Source: Psychrobacillus sp. FSL K6-4046
GTDB taxonomy: Bacteria > Bacillota > Bacilli > Bacillales_A > Planococcaceae
Direction: 5' to 3'
DNA length: 64,000 nucleotides
NCBI RefSeq assembly: GCF_038624605.1
Contig: NZ_CP152020.1
Span: forward strand, 1,013,312 to 1,077,311
Shown: piece after piece, positions 27,657 through 37,789 of the stretch
How the letters are laid out: each line of letters starts with the position of its first letter
Numbering within the stretch: the stretch's first letter is position 1
Notes under the pieces: generated by a model
Databases searched by the model: none
What the model was told of the DNA's origin: nothing
The model's input: only the letters and a program-made list of their open reading frames with translations
Translations under genes and position numbers: made by a program

Positions 27657-28283
27657 ATGGCTACATTAACATTTGACGATAAAGGACTAATCCCAGTAAT
27701 TGTACAGCATGCCGTTACAAGAGAGGTTTTAACGCTTGCATATATGAATGAAGAGGCATATGAAAAAACAGTGGAGACGAGAGAGGCATGGTTCTTTAGC
27801 CGAAGCAGACAAGAGCTTTGGCACAAAGGTGAAACGTCTGGAAATACTCAGCGTGTTGTATCCATTCAAACGGACTGTGACTCCGATGCACTCGTACTAG
27901 AGGTGCTGCCTAGTGGACCTGCTTGTCATACGGGAGAAGAGACATGCTTCCATAAGAGCCTAGAACAATTCGAGGAGGCGTCTGGCTATAATGTAATGAC
28001 TAAATTGATTAAAACAATCGAAGAACGTCAACAAACAATGCCAGAAGGTGCTTATACTACTTATTTGTTTGAAAAAGGTGTCGATAAAATTTGCAAGAAG
28101 GTCGGGGAGGAAGCCTCAGAGGTAATCATAGCCTCTAAGAACAATGATGCAGAGGAGCTGAAATGGGAAGCTGCAGATCTCATTTATCACTTGCTTGTTT
28201 TATTGCAAAACCAAAAAGTCAGCTACTATGATTTATTACAGGTGTTACAAAAAAGACATGAAGCGAAAGCAGATAAAAAATAA
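27657..28283 (+). CDS. hisI: Bifunctional PR-AMP cyclohydrolase / PR-ATP pyrophosphatase
   Basis: HisI domain (about 1-105) with LTLAYMNEEA, the metal cysteines in QTDCDSDA and CHTGEETCF, joined to a HisE domain (about 115-205) with MPEGAYTTYLFEKG and KVGEEASEVIIASK. It performs steps 2 and 3 of the pathway. ATG 27657 has AAGGGGAG upstream; the TTG at 27639 precedes that site and is unlikely. In related operons hisF lies between hisA and this gene; here the gap is 25 bases. Confidence 0.96.
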   Translation: MATLTFDDKGLIPVIVQHAVTREVLTLAYMNEEAYEKTVETREAWFFSRSRQELWHKGETSGNTQRVVSIQTDCDSDALVLEVLPSGPACHTGEETCFHKSLEQFEEASGYNVMTKLIKTIEERQQTMPEGAYTTYLFEKGVDKICKKVGEEASEVIIASKNNDAEELKWEAADLIYHLLVLLQNQKVSYYDLLQVLQKRHEAKADKK

Positions 28284-28310
28284 TACTTTATGATATACTG
28301 AAAATATACT

Positions 28311-28348
28311 AATAAGGAGCGTTTCCGTAACGTTCCTTATTATTTTTC
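28311..28348 (+). terminator. Terminator of the his operon
   Basis: The arms AATAAGGAGCG and CGTTCCTTATT with a 9-base loop, followed by ATTTTT. The stem is immediately upstream of the yvcD ribosome site. Confidence 0.75.
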
Positions 28349-28359
28349 GGAGGAGTATC

Positions 28360-29889
28360 TTGAATAAAAAAAGAAGTAAGAAACTAGACAAAGAAAATAT
28401 AATTTCATTTTTGCCGACTGGCGAATATTACTATAAAAAAGCATTAGATGAGCTTCAAAAAGATGAGTTACAAAAAGCACAAAAATATTTAAAGCGAGCA
28501 ACTGATTTAAGCCCAGACGAACCAATGATCTTATTGCAATATGGGATCCTCCAAATGGAGTTCGATAACTATGATTACGCTCATGAGCTATTGAGAAGCG
28601 CGTATTCACTAGATCCGAACGAAGGAGATATCATTTTCTTTTTAGCTGAGGTAAACGCTCATTTGGGAAACTTTATAGAGGCAAATCGCTTTGCCAAAAT
28701 CTATTTAGAAAAGGAAGTTAACGGAGAATATATGGAGGAAGCAATGGAAATCATTGATTTCACCGAGCAGGAGGATATCGTAAACCTTCAGCTGGATACC
28801 CCCTCTAGTGAGGCGCTTTTCCTTCAAGAAAAAGCCCGACGCTTTATGGAGCAGGGTAAATTTGTAGAAGCAGTTGAGCTGCTAGAATCGATCATTGCAG
28901 ACCATCCGGATTTTTGGGCAGCGTTCAATAACCTAGCGCTTGCTTATTTTTATTTAGGAGAGGAAGAACAGGCTAAAGCATTACTGCATCAGGTATTACG
29001 AGAGAACCAAGGGAATATCCATGCATTATGTAACTTGGCTGTTATTCACTACTATGAAAAAAATAACGAGGAGCTTGAGGAAATCACAGCTCTTTTATCT
29101 AAAATAAATCCTTATTTTATCGAGCATCGCTATAAATTAGGGGCAACTTTTGCGTTAATAGGGAAATATGAACAAGCCTTCAAATGGTTGAGAAGCATTC
29201 AACGAAAAGGATTTGAAGCAGATCCAGGCTTCTATTTTTGGCTTTCGCATTCTGCTTATTTTGCAGGGCATGAGGAAGTGGCGCGTAATGCGTGGAAAGC
29301 GCTTTTAAAGCTGGATCCGGAAAAAGCAGGCTTCGAGCCGTGGCTCCCACAAATGAAGGAGCTAGTAGAGCCAAATAACGAGGAACAAAAGAATTTAATC
29401 TTAGAAAAGCTAGAAAACAAAAATATTAGTGAACGTATTTTTGGCTTCTATCTGTTAGGGAAGTCTCGTCATCGCCAGGAAATTATCGCACACCCTAAGT
29501 GGATTGTAGTGGAGGAACTGACTACAATGGAGAAATTGTTTTTAGCTAATTCTCTTGGGCATAAATTCGATGAGAAATCTCCGGCAGAAAAAGCATTTTT
29601 GAGAGCCATTGCAGCTACGGATTTACTTTATGACAACAACAAGTCACTGGAGCAGTCAGAGACACTGTTATTACAAATGTGGTTTGTGCTAGTAGAGCGT
29701 GCGCTAGAAAAAGGGTATGGCTTTAAAAATCCGCGTGCTTTGGCAGCAGCGACTGAGTATATGTTCGTATCCTCACGAATGAAAAACGTGACGAAAAAAC
29801 AATATGCGGAGCAATACGGAATCACTACAGCAACGCTCACGAAATATGTCAACGAGCTAATCCAATTCTTACCTTTTTCTGACTCCTAA
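28360..29889 (+). CDS. Tetratricopeptide repeat protein, YvcD-like
   Basis: Cytoplasmic protein made largely of TPR helices: repeats around residues 22-55 (YYKKALDELQKDELQKAQKYLKRA starts the first), 60-90, 155-190, 190-225 and 255-290. The C-terminal ~60 residues look like a small helix-turn-helix (KKQYAEQYGITTATLTKYVNEL), which suggests DNA binding or replication-factor likeness. TTG start with GGAGGA upstream. The position between the his operon and trxB matches B. subtilis yvcD. Role unknown. Confidence 0.85.
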   Translation: MNKKRSKKLDKENIISFLPTGEYYYKKALDELQKDELQKAQKYLKRATDLSPDEPMILLQYGILQMEFDNYDYAHELLRSAYSLDPNEGDIIFFLAEVNAHLGNFIEANRFAKIYLEKEVNGEYMEEAMEIIDFTEQEDIVNLQLDTPSSEALFLQEKARRFMEQGKFVEAVELLESIIADHPDFWAAFNNLALAYFYLGEEEQAKALLHQVLRENQGNIHALCNLAVIHYYEKNNEELEEITALLSKINPYFIEHRYKLGATFALIGKYEQAFKWLRSIQRKGFEADPGFYFWLSHSAYFAGHEEVARNAWKALLKLDPEKAGFEPWLPQMKELVEPNNEEQKNLILEKLENKNISERIFGFYLLGKSRHRQEIIAHPKWIVVEELTTMEKLFLANSLGHKFDEKSPAEKAFLRAIAATDLLYDNNKSLEQSETLLLQMWFVLVERALEKGYGFKNPRALAAATEYMFVSSRMKNVTKKQYAEQYGITTATLTKYVNELIQFLPFSDS

Positions 29890-29946
29890 GCATATTAGTT
29901 GATGAAGGGTACAAAATTAGTTAGATTGTTGGTATGTAGTACGTAG

Positions 29947-30909
<963 letters not shown>

Positions 30910-31009
30910 TTTAATTTTATCTTAATTTAACTGTAACTGTTCTGAAACATATTAAGTGTATAGTAAAGTATATAAATTGACCCCCTTTTTATATATGCAA
31001 GATTTGAAC

Positions 31010-31047
31010 AGGCTGTTTTGCGATTTAAATCGTGAAGCAGCCTCTTT
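31010..31047 (+). terminator. Terminator after trxB
   Basis: AGGCTG-TTTGCGATTT pairs with AAATCGTGAAGCAGCCT and is followed by a T-rich run. Confidence 0.75.
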
Positions 31048-31102
31048 TTGTGCAAATTCATGTATAATATAAGGTAACTACAGACAGATGGAGTGACCAT
31101 AC

Positions 31103-31573
31103 GTGCAAAGAATCGCTAATTTACTTATTTGTAAAGACGACAAAGTTTTGTTATTAAAGAAACCACGTAGAAACTGGTATGTTGCACCAGGCGGAAAAAT
31201 GGAAGAAGGAGAATCTATTCTTATTTCTGCTGTTCGTGAGTTTACGGAAGAGACAAACACTGTACCGATCAATCCACATTTAAAGGGAATCTATACAATG
31301 CTCATTGAAGAGGATGGGAAACGTCTAGATGAATGGATGTTATTTACCTTTATCGGCACAGATATAGAAGGAACTCCATATAAAGAAACTAAAGAAGGTG
31401 TGCTCGAATGGCACCCGGTTGAAGATTTAGCACATCTACCGATGGCAGAGGGAGATCGAACAAATCTATTGTTTGCTGTAAAGGAAAAGGGTATGCAATA
31501 CGGTACTTTTGTATATACTCCAGATTTCGCATTAATCAGTGAAACTATTCAACATTCATGGGAGGATAAATAG
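31103..31573 (+). CDS. NUDIX hydrolase, YvcI-like
   Basis: NUDIX-fold pyrophosphohydrolase acting on a nucleoside-diphosphate derivative that is not identified here. The NUDIX box reads GGKMEEGESILISAVREFTEE-T (about residues 30-51), with the essential REXXEE. GTG start with GGAGTGA upstream. It is the first gene of yvcI-rapZ-yvcK-whiA-crh and lies 3 bases before rapZ. Confidence 0.92.
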   Translation: MQRIANLLICKDDKVLLLKKPRRNWYVAPGGKMEEGESILISAVREFTEETNTVPINPHLKGIYTMLIEEDGKRLDEWMLFTFIGTDIEGTPYKETKEGVLEWHPVEDLAHLPMAEGDRTNLLFAVKEKGMQYGTFVYTPDFALISETIQHSWEDK

Positions 31574-31576
31574 ATA

Positions 31577-32461
31577 GTGGAAACTCAGCAGAAGCCAGAA
31601 ACAGAAGTAGTCATCATTACTGGAATGTCAGGAGCAGGAAAAACAGTAGCTATCCAAAGCTTTGAAGACCTAGGCTATTATTGCATAGACAATCTTCCTC
31701 CTGAGCTCCTAAGCACTTTTATCAAGCTAATGATTGAGTCAAATCAGCAACCGCGAAATATAGCAGCGGTAATGGATTTGCGTGGAGGGAAAATGTTTCA
31801 TTCACTCGTTGACTCCGTTAACCAGCTTCAAGAAGCAACCTCGGTAACTCCAAAGGTGTTGTTTTTGGATGCACAGGATGAGGTTCTTGTCCGAAGATAT
31901 AAGGAAACTAGACGCTCCCATCCGTTAGCAAATGCAGGATTGCCATTAGAAGGTATAAAAAAGGAAAGAGAGCTTCTTTCTGACTTAAAAGGCAGAGCAC
32001 AATTTATTTATAATACATCCAAGATGAAGCCACGCGAGCTTCGAGAAAAAATTCAAGAGGAATTTTCGACAAATGGAAGCCAGGTCTTTACAGTGAACGT
32101 TATGTCCTTTGGATTTAAGCACGGAATTCCTATTGATGCAGATTTGGTTTTTGACGTTCGTTTTCTTCCAAATCCGTATTATATCGAGGAGCTTCGCTTA
32201 AAATCAGGACTAAATGAAGAGGTTTCTAGCTACGTTTTAAAATGGGCAGATACGAAGACGCTTATCGAAAAACTAAAAGACTTGTTTGCCTTTATGATTC
32301 CGCAATACAAGCGAGAAGGCAAGACGCAGCTTGTTATTGCCTTTGGCTGTACGGGCGGTCAGCACCGTTCTGTAACACTAGCAGAATATTTCGGTAAGGT
32401 TTTTAAGGAAGACGATGAAACAGTAATAACTCATAGAGATGTTACTATCAGGAAGGAATGA
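31577..32461 (+). CDS. rapZ: RapZ-family nucleotide-binding protein (YvcJ)
   Basis: P-loop protein with Walker A GMSGAGKT near residues 15-22, [18 protein letters not shown], and the C-terminal [16 protein letters not shown] motif of the family. In E. coli RapZ guides GlmZ RNA decay; in Bacillus the homologue affects competence and binds nucleotides. 294 residues, GTG start with GGAGG upstream. Co-transcribed with yvcK. Confidence 0.95.
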   Translation: METQQKPETEVVIITGMSGAGKTVAIQSFEDLGYYCIDNLPPELLSTFIKLMIESNQQPRNIAAVMDLRGGKMFHSLVDSVNQLQEATSVTPKVLFLDAQDEVLVRRYKETRRSHPLANAGLPLEGIKKERELLSDLKGRAQFIYNTSKMKPRELREKIQEEFSTNGSQVFTVNVMSFGFKHGIPIDADLVFDVRFLPNPYYIEELRLKSGLNEEVSSYVLKWADTKTLIEKLKDLFAFMIPQYKREGKTQLVIAFGCTGGQHRSVTLAEYFGKVFKEDDETVITHRDVTIRKE

Positions 32462-32465
32462 CTTA

Positions 32466-33443
32466 ATGGGTCGTACAAAACACCGTAAAAAAATAGTCAT
32501 CATTGGTGGTGGTACTGGCTTATCTACCTTGCTTCGAGGACTTAAAAAACTTCCATTAGATATTACTGCCATTGTTACAGTTGCAGATGACGGAGGGAGC
32601 TCCGGTAGATTAAGAGATGATTATGATATTCCACCACCTGGTGATATCCGTAACGTCTTAGCAGCCTTATCAGAGGTAGAGCCGCTCGTAGAAGAAATGT
32701 TTCAGTTTCGCTTTACTAATTCCAGCGAACTCGAGGGACATTCCTTAGGCAATCTAATGATTACTGCTTTAACCTCGATTACAGGAGATTTCGCACATGC
32801 AATCACGGAAATGAGCCGTGTTTTAAATATTCATGGAAAAGTGCTTCCTGCTGCCAATCAGCTAGTCACACTCCATGCACAATTTGAGGATAAAACTATT
32901 GTTACAGGGGAATCTAAAATACCGGACTATGGGAAAAAGATAGAAAAGGTATTTATTACTCCTGACGATGTAAAGCCACTGCCAGAGGCAATTAACCTAA
33001 TCCGCCAAGCGGATATTATAGCAATTGGACCAGGTAGCCTTTATACTAGTATTTTGCCTAATCTCTTAGTCGAAGATATTCGTAAGGCAGTCATCCGTTC
33101 GAAGGCTAAAAAAGTGTACATTTGCAATCTGATGACACAAGCTGGAGAAACGAATAACTATACGGCGTATGATCATGTAGAAGCATTGATCGACCATGTA
33201 GGCGAGAACTTTATAGATTCTTTGTTGATAAGTAATGAGGAAATTCCTGAAAATGTTCAGTATTTATATAAGCAGGAGAAGGCTTCTCCCGTTAAAATTG
33301 ATATAGAGAAATTAGAAACACTAGACATAGAAATCGTTAAGAAGGACATTTCCATCGTATATAATGGCGCTGTCCGTCATGATGCGATAAAAGTAGCGAA
33401 ATGGCTTTACGAATATGCAGGCCAAAAAGGATTCAAACAATAG
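32466..33443 (+). CDS. yvcK: Gluconeogenesis factor YvcK (UDP-sugar-binding)
   Basis: CofD-like Rossmann protein needed in Bacillus for growth on gluconeogenic carbon sources and for cell-wall synthesis. [16 protein letters not shown] near the N-terminus, [20 protein letters not shown] and [15 protein letters not shown] are family blocks. ATG 32466 (MGRTKHRKK) has AGGAAGG upstream, giving 325 residues; the longer reading starts inside rapZ. Confidence 0.96.
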   Translation: MGRTKHRKKIVIIGGGTGLSTLLRGLKKLPLDITAIVTVADDGGSSGRLRDDYDIPPPGDIRNVLAALSEVEPLVEEMFQFRFTNSSELEGHSLGNLMITALTSITGDFAHAITEMSRVLNIHGKVLPAANQLVTLHAQFEDKTIVTGESKIPDYGKKIEKVFITPDDVKPLPEAINLIRQADIIAIGPGSLYTSILPNLLVEDIRKAVIRSKAKKVYICNLMTQAGETNNYTAYDHVEALIDHVGENFIDSLLISNEEIPENVQYLYKQEKASPVKIDIEKLETLDIEIVKKDISIVYNGAVRHDAIKVAKWLYEYAGQKGFKQ

Positions 33444-33474
33444 AGAGGCTCTGCAAGAAAGGGGGAAACGTTAT

Positions 33475-34416
33475 ATGTCGTTTGCTTCTGAAACAAAAAA
33501 AGAGATGACACAGGAGGAGGCTGAGCCTTGCTGTTCGAAGGCAGAGCTTTCAGCGCTCATCCGTATGAATGGTTCTCTTTCTTTTAGCAACAAAATGCTT
33601 AGCTTGGATGTTCAAACCGAAAATGCGGCGATTGCCCGAAGGCTGTACACGTTGATCAAATCGTTGTATAAGCTGAATGTGGAAGTACTTGTTCGTAAAA
33701 AGATGCGTCTTAAAAAGAATAATGTCTATATTTGCCGAGTAAGAGAAGGCTCCAAGAGGCTACTAGAGGATTTAATGATTTTGAAGGAAGGCTTTGAATT
33801 TGAGTATTCGATTTCACAGGAGCTTGTCAAAAAGAACTGCTGTAAAAGAGCTTACCTACGTGGAGCTTTCTTAGCAGGAGGCTCTGTCAATAATCCAGAA
33901 ACTTCCTCTTATCACTTAGAAATTTACTCCTTATATAAAACACATAGCGACGCATTAGTCGATTTAATGAACTTTTATGAATTAAATGCAAAAACCATTG
34001 AACGTAAAAAAGGTTTTGTGGCATATTTAAAGGAAGCAGAAAAAATTTCTGACTTTTTAAGCATCGCTGGAGCACATCGTGCCCTCTTAAAATTTGAGGA
34101 TGTGCGAATCATCCGAGACATGCGGAACAGTGTTAATCGCTTGGTCAACTGTGAAACGGCCAATTTGAACAAAACCATCAGTGCAGCTATCCGACAAGTG
34201 GATAACATCCGTTTTATCGATAATGCAATCGGGCTGGATCAATTGCCTGAGAAGCTTCGAGAAATTGCCCGTCTTCGTGTCGAGTATCAGGATGTAACCC
34301 TAAAGGAGCTAGGCGACATGGTATCCACTGGAACTGTAAGTAAATCAGGTGTTAACCATCGCTTGCGTAAGCTGGATGAAATAGCAGATGCTTTAAGAAG
34401 AGGCGAATCAATTTAA
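33475..34416 (+). CDS. whiA: DNA-binding protein WhiA
   Basis: Two-domain protein with an N-terminal degenerate LAGLIDADG homing-endonuclease fold ([18 protein letters not shown] about residue 120) and a C-terminal HTH ([25 protein letters not shown]). In Bacillus it affects cell division and chromosome segregation. The ATG at 33475 ([11 protein letters not shown]) with GGGGGAAA upstream fits the family start; 313 residues. The extension from 33415 lies in yvcK and is not used. Confidence 0.95.
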   Translation: MSFASETKKEMTQEEAEPCCSKAELSALIRMNGSLSFSNKMLSLDVQTENAAIARRLYTLIKSLYKLNVEVLVRKKMRLKKNNVYICRVREGSKRLLEDLMILKEGFEFEYSISQELVKKNCCKRAYLRGAFLAGGSVNNPETSSYHLEIYSLYKTHSDALVDLMNFYELNAKTIERKKGFVAYLKEAEKISDFLSIAGAHRALLKFEDVRIIRDMRNSVNRLVNCETANLNKTISAAIRQVDNIRFIDNAIGLDQLPEKLREIARLRVEYQDVTLKELGDMVSTGTVSKSGVNHRLRKLDEIADALRRGESI

Positions 34417-34435
34417 AGAAATGGGGCTAAGGATT

Positions 34436-34693
34436 ATGGCGGAACAACAGGTCGAAGTAAAATTACAATCAGGACTACAAGCGAGACAAGCAGCTTTATT
34501 TGTACAAGCAGCGAATCGTTTTATAGCAGATGTGTTTCTTGAAAAAGATGACAAAAAGGTAAACGCTAAAAGTATCATGGGAATCATGAGCCTTGCGATT
34601 AGCAAGGGCGCTACTGTTACTTTGAGTGCTGAAGGCTCTGATGAAGAGGAAGCTGTGGAATCATTAGTTAAGTTCATTTCTAATGCTGAATAA
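34436..34693 (+). CDS. crh: Catabolite repression HPr-like protein Crh
   Basis: HPr paralogue that acts only in regulation, binding CcpA after phosphorylation on Ser46 by HprK. Residue 15 is Gln (LQARQAALF) where true HPr has the PTS histidine, which separates Crh from HPr, while Ser46 is kept (KSIMGIMSL). 85 residues from the ATG at 34436; an upstream in-frame ATG at 34421 lacks better support. Last gene of the yvcI cluster, followed by a terminator. HprK, its kinase, is encoded at 16953. Confidence 0.95.
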   Translation: MAEQQVEVKLQSGLQARQAALFVQAANRFIADVFLEKDDKKVNAKSIMGIMSLAISKGATVTLSAEGSDEEEAVESLVKFISNAE

Positions 34694-34700
34694 ATAAAGA

Positions 34701-34746
34701 GAGCTGTTATCTAGTCCGCTTGGATTAGATAACAGCTTTTTTTTGT
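34701..34746 (+). terminator. Terminator after crh
   Basis: The arms GAGCTGTTATCTA and TAGATAACAGCT followed by a run of eight Ts. Confidence 0.9.
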
Positions 34747-34755
34747 AGAATGACA

Positions 34756-35022
34756 TTAAATATGGTTAAGCACCTTATCTACATATTTCTTTGCTGGTAC
34801 TAGTCCTAAGCCTGTTTCATTCCGAACAAGCTTGACCATTTCAACCTGGCTGCTGTCATTATTATTCATCTCTACGATTTGTTTTTCTAAGGCTTTGTCT
34901 CCTTTAAACGGAAGGGCCTGTTGTGATTCTAATTTTTTTATTTTGCTTTGTAGACTTACGATGTAAATGACTAAGGACAATATGATTAACAGAGAACTTA
35001 TTGTATATAGCAAATGGAACAC
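34756..35022 (-). CDS. Membrane-anchored protein with L7/L12 C-terminal-like motif, 88 aa
   Basis: One N-terminal membrane segment (about residues 5-25) is followed by a short charged linker. The C-terminal part, VKLVRNETGLGLVPAKKYVD, resembles the C-terminal domain of ribosomal protein L7/L12. Similar short proteins occur in Firmicutes without a known role. Start MFHLLY has an AGGTTG-like weak site. It is convergent with crh and sits just downstream of clpP. Confidence 0.65.
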   Translation of the reverse strand: MFHLLYTISSLLIILSLVIYIVSLQSKIKKLESQQALPFKGDKALEKQIVEMNNNDSSQVEMVKLVRNETGLGLVPAKKYVDKVLNHI

Positions 35023-35042
35023 AACCTTTCATCTTTTTATAA

Positions 35043-35080
35043 AAAAATCCAAGGCAGAGAATGACCGCCTTGGATTTATA
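35043..35080 (-). terminator. Terminator of clpP
   Basis: The arms AAATCCAAGGC and GCCTTGGATTT with an 11-base loop; the A-run on the left gives the U-tract for the minus strand. Confidence 0.88.
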
Positions 35081-35085
35081 TTATA

Positions 35086-35688
35086 TTATTTTACATCTTT
35101 TTTCATGTCGCTGCGTGAGATGATATGGTCGATTAGACCGTATTCTAATGCACGCTCTGCTGGCATGAAGTTATCGCGATCTGTGTCTTTTGAAACGACT
35201 TCAATCGGTTGACCAGTACGTTCAGCCATAATTTGGTTTAGCTTGTCGCGTAGGTATAAGATACGTTTTGCTGCAATCTCGATTTCCGTTGCTTGCCCTT
35301 GAGCTCCACCAAGTGGTTGGTGAATCATAACCTCAGCATTTGGAAGTGCATAGCGTTTGCCTTTTGTTCCAGCTGTAAGTAAGAAAGCACCCATTGATGC
35401 TGCCATACCGATACAAATAGTTTGTACGTCTGGTTTAATGAATTGCATTGTATCGTAGATAGCCATACCTGCTGTAATACTTCCGCCTGGGCTATTGATA
35501 TAGATAGAGATATCTTTTTCTGGATCCTCTGCTTCTAGGAATAAAAGCTGGGCAACGATCGAGTTTGATACGTTGTCATCAATCGCGCTACCAAGCATGA
35601 TGATGCGGTCTTTTAATAATCTAGAATAAATGTCATACGCACGCTCGCCGCGATTTGTTTGTTCAATAACTGTAGGGATTAAATTCAT
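35086..35688 (-). CDS. clpP: ATP-dependent Clp protease proteolytic subunit
   Basis: Serine peptidase that forms the 14-mer core of ClpCP, ClpEP and ClpXP proteases. Catalytic Ser in [11 protein letters not shown], His in VMIHQPLGG, Asp in KDTDRDNFM. 200 residues. AAGGAGG precedes the ATG. Its promoter overlaps a CtsR direct repeat, so it should be heat- and stress-inducible. Confidence 0.98.
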   Translation of the reverse strand: MNLIPTVIEQTNRGERAYDIYSRLLKDRIIMLGSAIDDNVSNSIVAQLLFLEAEDPEKDISIYINSPGGSITAGMAIYDTMQFIKPDVQTICIGMAASMGAFLLTAGTKGKRYALPNAEVMIHQPLGGAQGQATEIEIAAKRILYLRDKLNQIMAERTGQPIEVVSKDTDRDNFMPAERALEYGLIDHIISRSDMKKDVK

Positions 35689-35765
35689 CCTGGATTGCCT
35701 CCTTCAAGGTAATTGTTAGTGTTTTTTTAGTGTGTACTGAGAAATTCTGCCTCAGTTGTAACTTT

Positions 35766-35796
35766 ATCATACATGGAATGGTCAAGGAAGGTCAAA
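35766..35796 (-). promoter_or_regulatory. clpP promoter with CtsR operator
   Basis: On the minus strand TTGACC (35795-35790) and TATGAT (35771-35766) are 18 bases apart. On the plus strand GGTCAAG-GAA-GGTCAAA (35780-35796) is the CtsR heptad direct repeat with one mismatch, overlapping the -35 box as in known CtsR promoters. Confidence 0.8.
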
Positions 35797-35818
35797 TATT
35801 AAGCTTTGAAATGTTTAC

Positions 35819-35847
35819 TTGAATTATTCCTATACCATTTGTATAAT
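35819..35847 (+). promoter_or_regulatory. Promoter of tRNA-Arg
   Basis: TTGAAT and a perfect TATAAT box with a 17-base spacer, 13 bases before the tRNA. Confidence 0.8.
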
Positions 35848-35860
35848 AGAAAGGTCGCTT

Positions 35861-35932
35861 GCCCCTGTAGTTTAATGGATATGACGTAAGATTCCGGTTC
35901 TTGAGATGGGGGTTCGATTCCCTCCAGGGGCG
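35861..35932 (+). tRNA. tRNA-Arg (anticodon CCG)
   Basis: A 72-base cloverleaf. Acceptor stem GCCCCTG pairs with CAGGGGC. The anticodon stem TAAGA/TCTTG holds the loop TTCCGGT, giving anticodon CCG. The T-loop GGTTCGATTCC is standard, and CCA is not encoded. The location beside clpP matches trnQ-Arg of B. subtilis. A hairpin terminator follows. Confidence 0.93.
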
Positions 35933-35946
35933 TCCATAACAGTTAG

Positions 35947-35977
35947 AAACACTCGAATTCGTTCGAGTGTTTTTTTA
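35947..35977 (+). terminator. Terminator of the tRNA gene
   Basis: The arms AAACACTCGAA and TTCGAGTGTTT around a 4-base loop, followed by a T-run. Confidence 0.9.
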
Positions 35978-36006
35978 TGCTCATTTACTATGTGTTTGGG
36001 GCTTTC

Positions 36007-36948
36007 TTATTCATTCTTACTTCTCCTCTCATATGATTCAGCATATGCTCCACTTCGAAAGTGTAGTATGGGATCGTCTGTTAGCTCGATTCCCTTTGGA
36101 ACAATCGTTGGGTCGAAAACAATGTCTTCCTTAGGATGTATTTTATTTCTAATTTCCAAACGACCTATATTCACTTTTCTTCTATCTTCTGGCCACATAT
36201 CCGTCGCATCGTTTGGGTTATCCCCTTCCTCTGCTAAGCGGATGAACAGATCAAACTGGACTGGCCCCCGTTTTAATCGGTCGTCTAGCTCCTCCGTCAA
36301 ATAGTTGGCTGAAATCGATTTGCTTGTTAGAGTAGAATCTTTTGTTTCATCAACTGGGACCCATTCGTATTTGATTGCTTGGCGTTCGCCGTCTTTATTA
36401 ACGAAATAGAAGGCGTGGATAGGATAGTAGTGAAGCTCAGCGTAGCTCGTTGGTGGCTGCTTTGCCTGCTCCTTAATGATTTGAATGACCTCTTTGCTAT
36501 GTGGATATTTTTTAGAAACTAGCTCCACCATATTAATGGCCCGGTCAATCGTTTTAATCCCAGTTTTTTTATCCGTAAATATTTCGATCATATCGATAAA
36601 CTCTCTAGGACTGCTTGTGACGAACATCGGTACAGTAGAGCTCACTAAATTGGTGAAGCTTCCATCGGGTAGCTGAAATTGAACGGCGAGCCCTTTGGCA
36701 GGAACAAGATAATCGACGGAGGCAGGGTTAGGGGGGCTATTGGAAAAACGAGCAGTAGCAGGAATTGCTTCTCTATGAAGATGGGGTGCAACCGTATAGG
36801 GTACAGCATTCCCATTCGGAAGAAATGTTGCCTCATACATATCCCCCTTAGCGTGTGCGCGCCTCGCTCCAGGGAATTTTCCTTGAATCTTCTCCAGTGC
36901 ATCAATGGCTTCTTTTGGTGTTAAATCCTCGTTATGTACTTGGTCCAT
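36007..36948 (-). CDS. Small catalase-related peroxidase
   Basis: Heme protein of the reduced-size catalase family (SrpA-like, about 300-350 residues). Near the N-terminus GARRAHAKGDMYEATF carries the distal histidine, followed by FSNSPPNP. The C-terminal DDPILHFRSGAYAESYERR contains the arginine and tyrosine that ligate heme. It lacks the wrapping and C-terminal parts of full catalases, so peroxidase rather than strong catalase activity is likely. AAGGAGG precedes the ATG. No PerR box was recognised upstream. Confidence 0.85.
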   Translation of the reverse strand: MDQVHNEDLTPKEAIDALEKIQGKFPGARRAHAKGDMYEATFLPNGNAVPYTVAPHLHREAIPATARFSNSPPNPASVDYLVPAKGLAVQFQLPDGSFTNLVSSTVPMFVTSSPREFIDMIEIFTDKKTGIKTIDRAINMVELVSKKYPHSKEVIQIIKEQAKQPPTSYAELHYYPIHAFYFVNKDGERQAIKYEWVPVDETKDSTLTSKSISANYLTEELDDRLKRGPVQFDLFIRLAEEGDNPNDATDMWPEDRRKVNIGRLEIRNKIHPKEDIVFDPTIVPKGIELTDDPILHFRSGAYAESYERRSKNE

Positions 36949-37114
36949 TTGTTTACCTCCTTTATTTACTGTCTAATCTATATCATTACCACTCTTTTCC
37001 TATATTAAACTCGTAAAAGGGACTTCTAATAGTCATAATTCATGTATAATATAATTAACTTATCAGAATAAAATAAAAATGATGAGACTGCAGGCTGAAA
37101 GGGGAATGGCACTG

Positions 37115-37768
37115 TTGAAAAAAACAATACATCTGCTAGTTATAACCTTCCTTATTTTGTTGTTCTCTCCTTTAAGTACAGGGGCTGCTGGGGATATATC
37201 AAAGGATACCTATTTAGTAGATGAAGAGAACTTTTTAACAGAAGAAACGAAGCAGGAAGTAAAAATACTGGGAGATAAATTAAAAAAAGGAACGACTGCT
37301 CAGCTAGTTGTGATGATTATCGAGCATGTAGGAGACCAGTCGGCAAGTGAGTTTAACATGGACGTCATTCGAGAAAACCAAATAGGAAGTGTACGAAATA
37401 AGAATGGCTTACTATTTTTAATCGAGACGGATCCGGTTAACGGAGGAGGTCCGGCAGTAGAGATTACAGTGGACCGTGACTTGGAAAAAGCACTTTCAGA
37501 TGCCAAAATAGATCAGATAATCGATCGGTATACAATGCCTTATTTAAACCAGGGTCTAATCGATGAGGCTGTAATCTCCACCTATCAGGCATTGTCCAAT
37601 GAGGTTTCCAAGCATTACGGTATTACGGAGGGGCTAACGAAGCCACAGCCCTATACGAGTAACAGCCTACAGGACAGTATCTCTATCCCAACCATAATCA
37701 TTATCCTTTTAGTCATCTTCCTCCTATCTAGAATGGTAAATGGTAAAAGAAAAAAGCAGAGAGATTAA
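37115..37768 (+). CDS. TPM-domain protein with signal peptide and C-terminal membrane anchor
   Basis: An N-terminal signal sequence (MKKTIHLLVITFLILLFSP) is followed by an extracytoplasmic TPM domain (about 30-165): YLVDEENFLTEE, AQLVVMIIEHVGDQS, ENQIGSVRNKNGLLFLIE. A C-terminal membrane segment (IIIILLVIFLLS) and a basic tail follow. The family includes YgcG and the plant TLP18.3 phosphatase; function in bacteria is unclear. TTG 37115 is preferred since AGGGGAA lies about 9 bases before it; ATG 37106 is too close to that site. Confidence 0.78.
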   Translation: MKKTIHLLVITFLILLFSPLSTGAAGDISKDTYLVDEENFLTEETKQEVKILGDKLKKGTTAQLVVMIIEHVGDQSASEFNMDVIRENQIGSVRNKNGLLFLIETDPVNGGGPAVEITVDRDLEKALSDAKIDQIIDRYTMPYLNQGLIDEAVISTYQALSNEVSKHYGITEGLTKPQPYTSNSLQDSISIPTIIIILLVIFLLSRMVNGKRKKQRD

Positions 37769-37789
37769 TAAAAGAAACGGGGAAGCAGA

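Noticed and set aside
35861..35932. tRNA-Arg as a second integration site
   Set aside because: No integrase or mobile gene is nearby; the downstream genes look like ordinary chromosome.
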